Under the pieces are notes generated by a model. The model was not told where the DNA came from. It was given only the letters and a program-made list of their open reading frames with translations, and did not search any database. From the NCBI RefSeq assembly GCF_016428755.1, contig NZ_JAELTI010000005.1, forward strand, positions 1 through 64,000: a stretch of DNA of 64,000 nt, read 5' to 3'. Below are positions 1 to 9,383 of this stretch, piece by piece. Within the stretch, counting starts at the first letter, position 1; each line of letters begins with the position of its first letter. This DNA comes from Allobosea sp. ASV33. Lineage in GTDB: Bacteria > Pseudomonadota > Alphaproteobacteria > Rhizobiales > Beijerinckiaceae. The translations under genes were made by a program, and so were the position numbers.

Positions 1-186
1 ACCCGCACCGTGATGAACGCCACGATGTGCCTGGTCCGCGGCATGATCAGCCAGACCGTGCTGCGCCCGAACGACCCGGCCTATTACGAGGGCCTGCTCG
101 GCTTCTGGAAGCAGCAGGTCAGGCAGCATTTCCCGATGAAACCAGCGGCTGCCCAATCCGGCCGGCGCAAGACGGCGGTGGCATGA
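1..186 (+). CDS. TetR-family regulator, C-terminal fragment (cut by window edge)
   Basis: The window opens inside a gene. Frame 1 reads 61 codons to a TGA at 184-186. The residues (TRTVMNATMCLVRGM, then an FWKQQVRQHF helix and a basic tail) resemble the ligand-binding C-terminal helices of TetR/AcrR repressors, but the DNA-binding half lies outside the window, so the family call is tentative. The stop overlaps the start of the next gene in an ATGA junction, so the regulator is probably cotranscribed with the ABC importer that follows and may control it. Confidence 0.5.
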   Translation, partial: TRTVMNATMCLVRGMISQTVLRPNDPAYYEGLLGFWKQQVRQHFPMKPAAAQSGRRKTAVA

Positions 187-947
187 CGGCAGCACTGACC
201 ATCCAGGGGCTGAAGCTCGGCTTCTACGGCGTGCAGGTGCTGCGCGGCGTCGATTTCGCGGTGCCGCAGGGCTCCTTCACGGGATTGATCGGGCCGAACG
301 GCGCCGGCAAGTCGACCCTGTTCAACGCGGTTTCCGGGCTCTACCGGCCACAGGCCGGCTCGGTCCGGTTGGGAGCGACCGAGACGGCCGGGATGCCGCC
401 GGAGAAGCTCGTCGCGGCGGGACTCGTCCGCTCCTTCCAGCTCGCGCGCGGCTTTCCCAAGCTCAGCGTCTTCCAGCACCTGATGCTCTATGGCGCCGAC
501 CAGCCGGGCGAAAGCCTGCTGGCCGGGCTGATCGGCACGGGCGGGGCCAAGCGACGCGAGGCGGAGCTCAGCGAGCGCGCCTTCGGCATCGCCCGTCGAT
601 TGAAGCTCGACCATGTCCTCGACAACCCCGTCACCGCCCTCTCCGGCGGCCAGAAGAAGCTGGTGGAGATCGGCCGGGCGCTGATGGCCGAGCCCAAGAT
701 CCTGCTGCTGGACGAGCCGATGGCCGGCGTCAATCCGAGCCTGACCGAGCAGATCGCCGAGCATCTCGTCGCGCTCAACCGCGATGGGCTGACGATCTGC
801 CTGATCGAGCACGACATGGGGCTGATCAGAAAGCTCTGCGCGCCGGTCATCGTCATGGCCGAGGGCAAGACGCTGACGCAGGGCACGTTCGACGAGGTCG
901 CCGCCGACACCCGCGTGCAGGAAGCCTATCTCGGGAGGCGTCATTGA
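183..947 (+). CDS. ABC transporter ATPase, branched-chain amino acid type (LivG-like)
   Basis: This 254-residue cytoplasmic ATPase powers a HAAT-family importer. Walker A GPNGAGKST is at about 37-45, the Q-loop at 85-86, signature LSGGQ at 153-157, Walker B ILLLDEP at 173-179 and the switch histidine in IEHD at 210. The C-terminal YLG motif is typical of LivG. The ATG at 183 was chosen over longer in-frame starts because it forms an ATGA overlap with the upstream stop and gives the normal family length. It heads a five-gene transporter set (ATPase, ATPase, binding protein, permease, permease). The substrate cannot be read from the ATPase. Confidence 0.93.
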   Translation: MTAALTIQGLKLGFYGVQVLRGVDFAVPQGSFTGLIGPNGAGKSTLFNAVSGLYRPQAGSVRLGATETAGMPPEKLVAAGLVRSFQLARGFPKLSVFQHLMLYGADQPGESLLAGLIGTGGAKRREAELSERAFGIARRLKLDHVLDNPVTALSGGQKKLVEIGRALMAEPKILLLDEPMAGVNPSLTEQIAEHLVALNRDGLTICLIEHDMGLIRKLCAPVIVMAEGKTLTQGTFDEVAADTRVQEAYLGRRH

Positions 948-1666
948 GCGAGGCACAGGGCGAATTACTCGCCGTCGACGGCGTCGTTGCCGGTTATGGC
1001 GCGGCCGAGCAGATCCTGAAGGGCACCTCCTTGAAGGTGACGCCGGGCGAGATCGTCTCGATCATCGGCCCGAACGGCGCCGGCAAGTCGACATTGCTCA
1101 AGACCATCGCCGGCCTCGTCCAGGCGCGCGACGGCACGATCAAGCTCAAGGGCGGCGACGTCACCCGCGAGAACGCGCTCGGCCGGGCCAAGGCCGGCAT
1201 CGGCTTCGTGCCGCAGGAGCGCAACGTCTTCGGCGCGATGACGGTCGCCGAGAATCTCGAGATCAGCGGCTTCCAGGAGCCCGGCAAGGTCGCGGAGCGC
1301 ACCGAGGAGATGTATGCGCGCTATCCGATGCTGGCGGAGAAGCGCAAGGCGCTGGCGCGCACGCTCTCGGGCGGCCAGCGCCAGATCCTCGCCATGGCGA
1401 TGGGGCTGATGAACGCCCCTGCCCTGCTCCTGCTCGACGAGCCGACGGCCGGGCTCTCACCCAAGGCCGCCGACGAGTTGTTCGACGCGATCGTCGCGCT
1501 CAACAAGGGCGGCCTGCCGATCCTGATGGTCGAGCAGCATGCGCTCGAAGCGCTGCAGATCTCGACGCGCGGCTATGTGTTGGTCTCCGGCCGCAACAGC
1601 CGCGAAGGCGCGGGCCCCGCGCTCGCCACCGACCCCGAAATCCGCCGCCTCTTCCTCGGCGGCTAG
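944..1666 (+). CDS. ABC transporter ATPase, branched-chain amino acid type (LivF-like)
   Basis: Second ATPase of the importer, 240 residues. Walker A GPNGAGKST is at 42-50, signature LSGGQ at 141-145, Walker B LLLLDEP at 161-167 and the switch histidine in VEQH at 199. The start is a TTG overlapping the preceding TGA, with a good ribosome-binding site (GGGAGG) about 7 bases upstream. LivF-type subunits pair with LivG as a heterodimer on the two permeases. The overlap with the upstream ATPase suggests translational coupling. Confidence 0.93.
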   Translation: MSEAQGELLAVDGVVAGYGAAEQILKGTSLKVTPGEIVSIIGPNGAGKSTLLKTIAGLVQARDGTIKLKGGDVTRENALGRAKAGIGFVPQERNVFGAMTVAENLEISGFQEPGKVAERTEEMYARYPMLAEKRKALARTLSGGQRQILAMAMGLMNAPALLLLDEPTAGLSPKAADELFDAIVALNKGGLPILMVEQHALEALQISTRGYVLVSGRNSREGAGPALATDPEIRRLFLGG

Positions 1667-1713
1667 GACGAAGCCGAAACGATAGCGAACCAACAAGACA
1701 ACAGGGGAATAGC

Positions 1714-2919
1714 ATGACCGAGTTCACGACCGACCGCCGCACGCTTCTGGCTGGCGCCGCCGCGCTTGCCGGCCTCTCCGCCCTGCCCGGACGGGCGCTT
1801 GCCCAGGGCGCGCCGATCAAGATCGGCACGCTGACGCCGCTCACCGGCGCCGGCGGCCCCTACGGCCCGGTCATGGTCAAGGCGGTGAAGGCCGTCGTCG
1901 ACGAGGTCAATGCCGCCGGCGGCGTGCTCGGCCGCAAGGTCGAGCTGATCTCCGAAGACGACCAGACCAACCCGGAAGCCGGCGTGCGCGCCGCCCGCAA
2001 GCTGATCGATGTCGACAAGGTGTCCGCCATCCTCGGCACCTGGGCCTCCTCGGTCACGACCGCCGTCGCGCCGCTCTGCTGGGAATCGAAGACTTTCCTC
2101 GCCACCGTCTCGGGCGCCGATTCGATCACCCAGCTGCCGCATCAGGGCTACCTGATCCGCACCCAGCCCAACACGACGCTGCAGGGCCGCAAGTTCGGCG
2201 AGTTCTGTGTCGCCGAGAAGGCCAAGCGCGTCTTCTTCCTCTCGCCGCAGACGCCTTTCGCCAAGAGCCAGTTCGACAACATCACCGAGGCCGTGAAGAA
2301 GGCCGGCGGCGAGACCGGCTCGCTGATCTATGACGACAAGAAGCCGGCCTATCGCAGCGAGATCGACGAGGTGCTGCGCTTCAAGCCCGACGCGATCATC
2401 TTCGGCGGCTACACGCCCGATACGGCGGTGATGCTGAAGGATGCCTATCGCGCCGGCTATGGCGGGCTGAAGGTCGCCTTCGGCTATGCGGTCAATCAGA
2501 AGCTGGTCGAGAGCGTGCCGGCCGAGGTGGTCGACAAGACCTTCACCCTCGCGCCCTCCCCGGCCGAAGGCTCCAAGGCCTATGCCAGGCTGGTCAAGAT
2601 GATCGGCGTCGCCTCGCCCGATCCGTACACCACCCAGATCTACGACCAGATCAATCTCGTCCTGATGGCGATCGCGCTGGCCGGCGACGCGTCGGGCACC
2701 GCGATCAAGGATGCCGTGCGCAAGGTCAGCCAGGCGCCGGGCGGCGCCAAGGTCGACAATGCCGTCGACGGGCTCAAGGCCATCGCGGCCAAGCAGGCGG
2801 TCGATTATGACGGCGCCAGCGGCCCCTGCGACTTCACCGAGACCGGCGACATCGCCGATTGCCAGTTCCGTTACGAGCAGGTGCAGGGCGGCAAGCTGAC
2901 GCTGGTGAAGATCGCGTGA
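1714..2919 (+). CDS. ABC transporter substrate-binding protein (HAAT/Leu-Ile-Val type), Tat signal
   Basis: A 401-residue periplasmic receptor with a type I periplasmic-binding fold. The N terminus has a twin-arginine signal (DRRTLLAG, then a hydrophobic Ala/Leu stretch, cleavage near ALA-QG at about 30), so export is probably by Tat in the folded state. Mature-region motifs IKIGTLTPLTG and the ELISEDDQTNPEAG segment are typical of amino-acid/amide receptors. The ligand is unknown; the nearby amidohydrolase suggests an amide or cyclic nitrogen compound. A purine-rich site (CAGGGGAA) precedes the ATG at 1714. Confidence 0.9.
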   Translation: MTEFTTDRRTLLAGAAALAGLSALPGRALAQGAPIKIGTLTPLTGAGGPYGPVMVKAVKAVVDEVNAAGGVLGRKVELISEDDQTNPEAGVRAARKLIDVDKVSAILGTWASSVTTAVAPLCWESKTFLATVSGADSITQLPHQGYLIRTQPNTTLQGRKFGEFCVAEKAKRVFFLSPQTPFAKSQFDNITEAVKKAGGETGSLIYDDKKPAYRSEIDEVLRFKPDAIIFGGYTPDTAVMLKDAYRAGYGGLKVAFGYAVNQKLVESVPAEVVDKTFTLAPSPAEGSKAYARLVKMIGVASPDPYTTQIYDQINLVLMAIALAGDASGTAIKDAVRKVSQAPGGAKVDNAVDGLKAIAAKQAVDYDGASGPCDFTETGDIADCQFRYEQVQGGKLTLVKIA

Positions 2920-3779
2920 GCCAGTTGCTGCAGGCGCTCATCAACGGGGTGATGACCGGGACGCTGATCGCCGTCCCGGCCATCGGCTTCTCCGCCATCT
3001 TCGCGGTGCTGCGCTATCCGAACTTCGCGATCGCGGCCTATGCCACGATCGGCGCCTTCGCCGCCTGGTGGGCGAATGTCGCGATGGGGCTGCCGATACC
3101 GGCCGCACTCCTCGTCGCCTTCGCGGTGACGGGCTTCATCGGCGTCGTCGCCGAGGAGACCTCGCTGAAGCGCCTGCGCAACAACGGCGCGCTGATCGTC
3201 GCCATCGCCTCGATCGCGCTCAATCTCGTGCTGGAGAACATCGTCCGCTTCATCTTCGGCAACGAGATGCGCGGCTACGACCTGCCGATCGCGCGCGACA
3301 TGCGCTTCGGCGACCTGCGCATCGGCCCGCAGCAGCTCCAAAGCCTGCTGCTCGCCGTCGTGATCATGGCGGCGATGTTCCTGTTCCTGCGCTATACCCG
3401 CTTCGGCAAGGCGATGCGCGCCGTCGCCGACAATCCCGACCTCGCCCGGCTCAAGGGCATCGATCCCGCCAAGATCGCGATCGTGACGCTGTTCCTTGGC
3501 GCCGGGCTGACCGGAGTCGGCGGCGTGCTGATAGGACTGGACACCTCGATCGATCCGCTGACCGGCTATCGCGTGCTGCTCTCGGTCTTCGCCGCGGCCG
3601 TGCTCGGTGGATTGGGCTCGATTCCCGGCGCGGTCGCCGGCGCGCTGATGCTCGGCATCGCCGAGGAACTGGCATTGCTCGTCGTGCCCGCGACCTATCG
3701 CACCGGCGTCGGCTTCGTCGCGATCCTCTTGATGCTCACCTTCCGGCCGCGCGGCCTCCTCGGGGAAAGGGCCGCCTGA
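2916..3779 (+). CDS. ABC transporter permease, branched-chain amino acid type (LivH-like)
   Basis: A 287-residue inner-membrane protein with about eight hydrophobic segments. The GTG at 2916 forms a GTGA overlap with the binding-protein stop and gives VSQLLQALINGVMTGTL, the usual LivH beginning; a longer frame open from 2859 runs back into the upstream gene and is not needed. The region TRFGKAMRAVADNPDLARLKG is the cytoplasmic coupling loop (EAA-like) that contacts the ATPase, and the last residues (FRPRGLLGE) are the characteristic LivH/LivM end. Confidence 0.92.
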   Translation: MSQLLQALINGVMTGTLIAVPAIGFSAIFAVLRYPNFAIAAYATIGAFAAWWANVAMGLPIPAALLVAFAVTGFIGVVAEETSLKRLRNNGALIVAIASIALNLVLENIVRFIFGNEMRGYDLPIARDMRFGDLRIGPQQLQSLLLAVVIMAAMFLFLRYTRFGKAMRAVADNPDLARLKGIDPAKIAIVTLFLGAGLTGVGGVLIGLDTSIDPLTGYRVLLSVFAAAVLGGLGSIPGAVAGALMLGIAEELALLVVPATYRTGVGFVAILLMLTFRPRGLLGERAA

Positions 3780-4690
3780 TGCTGTCCTATCTGATCTTCA
3801 CCCTGACGCTCTGCGCGATCTACGGCCTGCTCGCGCTGAGCCTGAACCTGATCTGGGGCAGCGCCGGCCTCGTCAATCTCGGCCTCGCCGGCTTCTTCGC
3901 GGTCGGCGCCTACGCCTCGGCGCTGGCGACGGGGGCCGGTGCGCCCGTGCTGATCGGCTGGGGCGCGGCGCTGCTTGTCGGCGCGACGGTCGGGCTCGTC
4001 GTCACCTTCGCGACCTTGCGGCTGCGCGACGACTATCTCGCCATCGTCACGCTCGGCTTCGCCGAGGTCATCCGCCTCGTGGCGCTCAACGAGCGCTGGC
4101 TGACCAACGGCTCGGACGGTATTTCCGGCATCAAGGCGCCGCTGAAGGCCGAGCTCGGCACGCAGAATTTCGCCTATTTCTATCTCGGCCTCGCCACGCT
4201 GGTGCTGGTCATCGTCTGGGCATTGCTGCGCCGGCTCGATGGCTCGCCCTATGGCCGCGCCTTGAAGGCGATCCGCGAGGACCAGCAGCTCGCCAGCTTC
4301 GCCGGCAAGCCGGTGCTGCGCTTCAAGCTCCAGGCCTTCGCGCTCTCGGCTGCGATCGCGGCGCTGGCCGGCGCGCTCTACGCCCATTTCCAGTCCTATA
4401 TCTCGCCGGACCATTTCCAGCCGCTGATCACGATCTACATCTTCCTCGCCGTCACCGCCGGCGGCGTCGGACGCCCGAGCGGAGCCGTGCTCGGCGCCTA
4501 TCTCGTCGTGATCTTCCTGGAGGCGACCCGCTTCGTCACCGAATGGGTGCCGGGCCTCCAGCCGGTCCAGCTCGCCGCCACGCGCGAGATGCTGATCGGC
4601 ATTGCCCTCATCCTCGTCCTGCATCTCAAGCCGCAGGGCATCCTGCCCGAGCGCATCCCGAAGGCGCCGGTCCCTCCGGCCGCTGCCTAA
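3779..4690 (+). CDS. ABC transporter permease, branched-chain amino acid type (LivM-like)
   Basis: The second permease, 303 residues, with about nine hydrophobic segments. The ATG at 3779 overlaps the upstream stop (TGATG). Family features include LSLNLIWGSAGLVNLGLAGF near the N terminus, the coupling loop SPYGRALKAIREDQQLASFAG, the glycine-rich AGGVGRPSGAVLGA segment and the LKPQGILPER ending. It completes a full importer with two ATPases, two permeases and one binding protein. Confidence 0.92.
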   Translation: MLSYLIFTLTLCAIYGLLALSLNLIWGSAGLVNLGLAGFFAVGAYASALATGAGAPVLIGWGAALLVGATVGLVVTFATLRLRDDYLAIVTLGFAEVIRLVALNERWLTNGSDGISGIKAPLKAELGTQNFAYFYLGLATLVLVIVWALLRRLDGSPYGRALKAIREDQQLASFAGKPVLRFKLQAFALSAAIAALAGALYAHFQSYISPDHFQPLITIYIFLAVTAGGVGRPSGAVLGAYLVVIFLEATRFVTEWVPGLQPVQLAATREMLIGIALILVLHLKPQGILPERIPKAPVPPAAA

Positions 4691-4705
4691 ACCGAAGGCC
4701 TGCCC

Positions 4706-5194
4706 ATGTCCGACGATCTCGCCACCCTCTCCGCCCTCATCAGGGAGCCCGGCCAGCCCGACACGGTGTTCAAGGCCTTCGAGGACATCACCCGCCGCCT
4801 CGTCGGCCATGAGCTGTTCACGCTGCTCTATGTCGACGGGCAGGAGGTCGCGCGGATCTATTCCAACCGGCCGGACGAGTACCCGGTCTTCGGCCGCAAG
4901 ACGATGGGCCCGACGCCCTGGGGCAAGCATGTGCTGGACGGCCGCCAGCCCTATCTCGGTAAGGACAAGGCCGGCATCCGCTGGGCCTTCTTCGACCATG
5001 AACTGATCGAGAGCATGGGGCTGGGCTCCGTGATCAACATCCCCGCGATCTATGACGGCAAGGTCGTCGGCACGATCAACCTGCTCGCGCCCGAGCACCA
5101 TTACCGCGAAGAGCATGTCGCGCCGGTCGAGCGGCTGGCGCCGCTGCTGGTGCCCGCCTTCCTCGCCGCACGCGCTGCCAACAAGGCCGCCTGA
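4706..5194 (+). CDS. GAF-domain protein, stand-alone
   Basis: A 162-residue soluble protein with no signal peptide or membrane segment. The central part (LFTLLYVDGQEVARIYSN, then SVINIPAIYDGKVVGTINLL) has the alternating strand pattern of a GAF sensor domain, and nothing else is fused to it. It lies 15 bases after the permease gene and 29 before the amidohydrolase on the same strand, so it is probably in the operon. Stand-alone GAF proteins of this kind occur next to amidohydrolases and HAAT transporters; a ligand-sensing role is inference. Confidence 0.75.
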   Translation: MSDDLATLSALIREPGQPDTVFKAFEDITRRLVGHELFTLLYVDGQEVARIYSNRPDEYPVFGRKTMGPTPWGKHVLDGRQPYLGKDKAGIRWAFFDHELIESMGLGSVINIPAIYDGKVVGTINLLAPEHHYREEHVAPVERLAPLLVPAFLAARAANKAA

Positions 5195-5223
5195 TCTCTC
5201 CCCTTTCGATTGTCCGAAGGAAC

Positions 5224-6465
5224 ATGCCAGTGGCTTCGACCCTCTTCACCAATGCCCGCATCGTCGACGGCTCGGCGCCGGAGGCTGGCGCGCCCGTCAG
5301 CGTCCTCGTCGAAGGCGGCACCATCCGCGAGGTCGGCAAATCCGTGACCTCGGCCAAGGCCAAGGTCGTCGACCTCAAGGGCAAGACGCTGATGCCCGGC
5401 CTGATCGACGCCCATGTCCATGTCGTCGCCGGCGTCGCCGATCTCGGCGCGAATTCCCGCCTGCCGGATTCGCTGGTCACCGCGCGCTCCTTCGGGATCA
5501 TGCGGGCGATGCTGATGCGCGGCTTCACCACGGTGCGCGATGTCGGCGGCGCCGATTTCGGCCTGAAGCAGGCGACGGAGGAAGGCGATTTCCCGACGCC
5601 CCGCCTCGTCATCTCCGGCAAGGCGCTGAGCCAGACCGGCGGCCATGCCGATTTCCGCGGCCGCTATGACGACCGCCCGAGCGTGATCGAGCGTCATCGC
5701 CTGGGCGCGCTCGGCCGCATCTGCGACGGCGTCGACCAGGTGCGCCGCGCCGCGCGCGAGGAGCTGAAGGGCGGGGCCGACTTCATCAAGATCATGGCCA
5801 ATGGCGGCTGCGCTTCGCCGACCGACCCGATCCATTTCCTCGGCTTCTCGGTGAGCGAGCTGGAGGCCGTGGTCGAGGAAGCCCGGATGGCCGGCACCTA
5901 TGTCTCTGCTCATGTCTATACCGACGACGCCATCCGCCGCTGCGTCGAGGCCGGCGTGCATTCGCTGGAGCATTGCAACCTGATCCAGGCCGAGACCGCG
6001 AAGCTCGCCGCCTCCAAGGGCGCGGTCGCGGTGCCGACGCTCGTGACCTATGACAAGCTGGTCTCGGACGGGCCGAAGCTCGGCTTCCCGCCGGATTCGG
6101 TCGCGAAGGTCGATGTCGTCCGCTCCGCCGGCATGGAATCGCTCGCGATCATGAAGAAGGCCGGCCTGACCATGGCTTATGGCAGCGACCTGCTCGGCGA
6201 GATGCACAAGTACCAGTCCGAGGAGTTCGTGATCCGCGGCCGCGCCCTGCCGGCGCATGAGGTCATCGCCTCCGCGACCCATGTCGCGGCCAAGCTCCTG
6301 AAGATGGAAGGCCTGATCGGCACCGTCGCGGCCGGCGCCCATGCCGACCTGATCGTCGTCGACGGCGACCCGCTGAAGGATCTCTCGCTCTTGACCCGCC
6401 AGGGCCGGCATATCCCTGTCATCATGAAGGGCGGCGCCTTCATGAAGCGCGCCAGCCTGAACTGA
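5224..6465 (+). CDS. Metal-dependent amidohydrolase (imidazolonepropionase/prolidase-like)
   Basis: A 413-residue amidohydrolase-superfamily enzyme. The metal site is complete: HVH at 64-66, a probable carbamylated lysine in FIKIMANGG (K189), SAH (H230), LEH (H250) and GSD (D322). The C-terminal strand (AGAHADLIVVDGDPL) is the small beta-sandwich closing segment. Such binuclear enzymes cleave Xaa-Pro or N-acyl amino acid bonds, or cyclic amides such as imidazolones. The actual substrate is unknown, but it is probably what the upstream importer brings in. It is the last gene before a double hairpin. Confidence 0.88.
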   Translation: MPVASTLFTNARIVDGSAPEAGAPVSVLVEGGTIREVGKSVTSAKAKVVDLKGKTLMPGLIDAHVHVVAGVADLGANSRLPDSLVTARSFGIMRAMLMRGFTTVRDVGGADFGLKQATEEGDFPTPRLVISGKALSQTGGHADFRGRYDDRPSVIERHRLGALGRICDGVDQVRRAAREELKGGADFIKIMANGGCASPTDPIHFLGFSVSELEAVVEEARMAGTYVSAHVYTDDAIRRCVEAGVHSLEHCNLIQAETAKLAASKGAVAVPTLVTYDKLVSDGPKLGFPPDSVAKVDVVRSAGMESLAIMKKAGLTMAYGSDLLGEMHKYQSEEFVIRGRALPAHEVIASATHVAAKLLKMEGLIGTVAAGAHADLIVVDGDPLKDLSLLTRQGRHIPVIMKGGAFMKRASLN

Positions 6466-6477
6466 CGCTTCGGAGCC

Positions 6478-6539
6478 GGCGGGGCCCATGCCCCGCCGCG
6501 CAATCTCAGGCTATGGCGAAGCCGATTTCTTCGCCATAG
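6478..6539 (+). terminator. Two tandem hairpins after the amidohydrolase operon
   Basis: Two perfect inverted repeats follow the stop at 6465. The first is an 8-bp GC stem (GGCGGGGC / GCCCCGCC, loop CCAT) at 6478-6497. The second is an 11-bp stem (CTATGGCGAAG / CTTCGCCATAG, 7-base loop) at 6511-6539. There is no long T run, so this may be a weak intrinsic terminator or a 3'-end-protecting structure separating the transporter operon from the next one. Confidence 0.6.
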
Positions 6540-6569
6540 TGCCTTCGGCCGCCGACGGATTCGAAGGTT

Positions 6570-7223
6570 GTGAAGCGACTGCCTCTCCTGCTCGTTGCAT
6601 TCTGTGCCGTCGCGTTCGACGGCGCCGCGCGGGCGGCCACCGATGCCGGCGAGATCGTCCGGCAGAGCATCCGCCGCCACGACATCCAGGCGGAGATGCC
6701 GGCGCCCGAACCGAAGGCGGCAAGCTGGCTCGACTGGCTGAAATTCGACCTATCCCCCGACACGCTGCGCATCCTGCTCTGGGGCGCGGTCATCCTCGGC
6801 GTGGCCGTGACGATCTGGTCCCTGCGCGACAGCCTGCCGGCCTTCAGCCGCTTGCGCCGGATCAAGGCGGCCGAGACTTCGTCAGGCTTCTCCAACCCGT
6901 CCGCCCGGATGGACGAGGCACAGCTCGAAGCGGACGATCTCGCGAGCCGCGGGCAGTATGGCGAGGCCATGCATGTGCTGCTGCTGAAGAGCCTGGCCGA
7001 AATCCGCCTGCGGCTCGGCACCAGCTTCGCGGTTTCGCTGACGAGCCGCGAAATCCTGCGCAAGGTTTCGCTGCCGCAGGCTGGCACCGGCGCGCTCGGT
7101 GCGATCGTCCAATCGGTCGAGCAGACCTATTTCGGCGGGCGCTCCGCGGGGCGCGAGGATTATCTCGGCTGCCGGCAGGAGTTCGAGGTTCTGAAGCGCT
7201 CGCTGGCGATGGGTCCGGCTTGA
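6570..7223 (+). CDS. DUF4129-domain membrane protein
   Basis: A 217-residue protein starting with GTG. It has a cleavable-looking signal (KRLPLLLVAFCAVAFDGAARA), a short periplasmic stretch, one membrane helix at about 68-86 (RILLWGAVILGVAVTIWSL) and a cytoplasmic C-terminal domain matching DUF4129 (AEDLASRGQYGEAMHVLLLKSLAEIRLR-like helix, then TSREILRKV). It is first in a six-gene operon with DUF4350, MoxR, DUF58, SpoIIM-like and RDD proteins. The biochemical role is not established; DUF4129 proteins accompany MoxR/DUF58 pairs. Confidence 0.8.
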   Translation: MKRLPLLLVAFCAVAFDGAARAATDAGEIVRQSIRRHDIQAEMPAPEPKAASWLDWLKFDLSPDTLRILLWGAVILGVAVTIWSLRDSLPAFSRLRRIKAAETSSGFSNPSARMDEAQLEADDLASRGQYGEAMHVLLLKSLAEIRLRLGTSFAVSLTSREILRKVSLPQAGTGALGAIVQSVEQTYFGGRSAGREDYLGCRQEFEVLKRSLAMGPA

Positions 7224-8458
7224 TGGGCGGAATGACGTTCCAGCCGCGCGTCCTTGCCGCGCTTGCCGCCGCGCTCTGCGCGCTGTTCGCCGCGTCGCTG
7301 CTGCTGACGGGGATGGGCGGGCGCGAGGCGGAGGGCCTCGCCTTCGGCGCCAACAGCCATTCGAACTCGGCCGTCGGCCATCTCGCCTTCTACGACCTGC
7401 TGCGCGGATCGGGTTACCGGGCGGTGCGGGCCGAGGATCGGCCGCTCGAAGCCGTCGGCGAGACCGGCGTGCTGATCCTGGCCGAACCGGCCGGCAGCCT
7501 GGCCAGCGACGAGAACCGCAACAAGCTCTCGACCGCCAGCCGTATCCTGCTCGTGCTGCCGAAATGGACGGTGCGGCCGGGCGAAAGGCGCAAGGACTGG
7601 ATCGGCCAGGCGGAGCTCGCTTCGCCGCTGCGCGTCCAGTCGGTGCTCGGGGCGGCCGTCAGCGGCGGCGATATCGTCCGAACCAAGCCGCCGGCCGCCT
7701 ACACCAAGACGATCGCTGCGGCGGACCCGACCGTGCAGGGCGATATCCAGTTGATCAAGGGCTCCAATCTGACGCCGCTGATCTCGACGCCGGACGGCAT
7801 CCTGCTCGGCGAATTGCGGCAGGGCAATCGCCGCACGCTCGTGCTCGCCGATCCCGATCCGATCGAGAACCACGGCATCGGCAAGGGCGCGAACGCGGCC
7901 TTCGCGCGCGACGTGGTCGCGGCGCTGCTCGACGGCAGGAACCGCACGCTGGTCTTCGACGAGACCATCCACGGCTTCAGAATATCGCCGCCGAACCTGC
8001 TGAAATTCCTCTACGAATTCCCGCTCAATCTCGTCCTCGTCCAGATCGTGGCGGCGGTCGCGCTCCTGCTCTGGGCGGCGATGGGGCGCTTCGGCGCGCC
8101 CTTGCCGGCGCCGCGACGGCTCGATGCCGGCCGCCACGCGCTGATCGGCAATGCCGCGGCGCTGATCGACTATGCCGGCCACCATGGCGCGATTCTGCGA
8201 CGCTACATCGCGATGACGCTGCAGGACGCAGGCCGGGCCTTGCGGGCGCCGGCCGGGCTCGAGGGGGCGGCGCTCACCGCATGGCTCGCGAAAGCTTCCG
8301 AAGCACGCGGCATCGATTCGAAACCCCTCTCGGGGCTGGGCGACAACGCCGCCGCCGGCTCCCGCAATCTCGCCTCGCTGCTCGCCGCGGCGCAGGCTCT
8401 CCATCACTGGCGCAAGGATCTGCCGCATGGAACTCCGCGACGTCTCGACGATCACTGA
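7223..8458 (+). CDS. DUF4350-domain membrane protein
   Basis: A 411-residue protein beginning at an ATG that overlaps the upstream TGA. It has an N-terminal membrane helix (about 8-28), a long periplasmic DUF4350 region including the [26 protein letters not shown] segment, and a second helix at about 270-290 ([19 protein letters not shown]) followed by a cytoplasmic tail. Its 3' end overlaps moxR by 32 bases, a strong sign of one transcript. The family function is unknown; a structural or scaffolding role with the MoxR ATPase is inference. Confidence 0.8.
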   Translation: MGGMTFQPRVLAALAAALCALFAASLLLTGMGGREAEGLAFGANSHSNSAVGHLAFYDLLRGSGYRAVRAEDRPLEAVGETGVLILAEPAGSLASDENRNKLSTASRILLVLPKWTVRPGERRKDWIGQAELASPLRVQSVLGAAVSGGDIVRTKPPAAYTKTIAAADPTVQGDIQLIKGSNLTPLISTPDGILLGELRQGNRRTLVLADPDPIENHGIGKGANAAFARDVVAALLDGRNRTLVFDETIHGFRISPPNLLKFLYEFPLNLVLVQIVAAVALLLWAAMGRFGAPLPAPRRLDAGRHALIGNAAALIDYAGHHGAILRRYIAMTLQDAGRALRAPAGLEGAALTAWLAKASEARGIDSKPLSGLGDNAAAGSRNLASLLAAAQALHHWRKDLPHGTPRRLDDH

Positions 8459-9383
8459 AGGTCTCCGGGGCGAGATCCGCAAGGCCGTCGTCGGCCAGGA
8501 CGAGGTCGTCGACCTGATGCTCGTCAGCCTGCTCTGCGGCGGGCATGTGCTGCTGGAAGGCGTTCCGGGCACGGCCAAGACCCTGCTGGCGCAATCCTTC
8601 GCGGCGGGGCTGTCGCTGCGCTTCGGGCGTATCCAGTTCACGCCGGACATGATGCCGGGCGATCTGCTCGGCACCAATCTCTTCGATTTCCGCACCAGCA
8701 GCTTCAACCTGACGCGCGGCCCGATCTTCACCGACATCCTGCTCGCCGACGAGATCAACCGCACGCCGCCCAAAACGCAGGCCGCGCTGCTCCAGGCAAT
8801 GAACGAGCGCAACGTCACGATCGACGGCACAACCCATCCGCTCGGCGAGGCCTTCATGGTGGTGGCGACGCAGAACCCGATCGAACAGCAGGGCACTTAT
8901 CCGCTGCCCGAGGCGCAGCTCGACCGCTTCCTGTTCAAGATCAACCTCGCCTATCCCAGCCGCGACGAGGAATTCGCCATCGTCGCGCGCCATGGGCATC
9001 GCGCCGCCATGCCGAAGCTCGCGGAATTCGGCCTGGCCTCGGTCGTCTCGGAGCAGGATCTGCTGGCGGCGCGCGCGCTGGTCGGTGGGATCGCCCTCGG
9101 CGAGCCGCTGGTCGGCTATATCGTCGACCTCGTCCGCGCGACGCGCAGCGTTTCCGCGATCGAGACCGGCGCCTCGCCGCGTGCCGCGACGATGCTGGCC
9201 TCGGCCAGCCGGGCGCGTGCGGCGACACAGGGGCGCGACTTCGTCATCCCCGACGACGTCAAGGGCATCGCCCTGCCCCTGCTGCGGCACCGGATCGTGC
9301 TCGCGCCCAATGCCGAGATCGACGGGCTCGTCGCCGACACGGTGATCCTGGAACTGATCGACCAGGTCGCCGTGCCGCGATGA
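8427..9383 (+). CDS. MoxR-family AAA+ ATPase
   Basis: A 318-residue cytoplasmic chaperone-like ATPase. Walker A GVPGTAKT is at 45-52, Walker B LLADEINR at 105-112, sensor 1 ATQNP at about 147-151, and an arginine finger region LPEAQLDRF follows. MoxR proteins remodel or activate partner proteins, often VWA or DUF58 proteins encoded next door, and a DUF58 gene follows with a 4-base overlap. The start ATG lies inside the end of the DUF4350 gene and gives the normal family length. Confidence 0.93.
   Translation: MELRDVSTITEGLRGEIRKAVVGQDEVVDLMLVSLLCGGHVLLEGVPGTAKTLLAQSFAAGLSLRFGRIQFTPDMMPGDLLGTNLFDFRTSSFNLTRGPIFTDILLADEINRTPPKTQAALLQAMNERNVTIDGTTHPLGEAFMVVATQNPIEQQGTYPLPEAQLDRFLFKINLAYPSRDEEFAIVARHGHRAAMPKLAEFGLASVVSEQDLLAARALVGGIALGEPLVGYIVDLVRATRSVSAIETGASPRAATMLASASRARAATQGRDFVIPDDVKGIALPLLRHRIVLAPNAEIDGLVADTVILELIDQVAVPR

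Noticed and set aside
3695-5116. Long open frame on the minus strand (473 codons) opposite the permease and GAF genes
   Set aside because: It mirrors GC-rich plus-strand genes with clear homology. The predicted protein is Asp/Glu/Arg-rich and has no recognisable domain.
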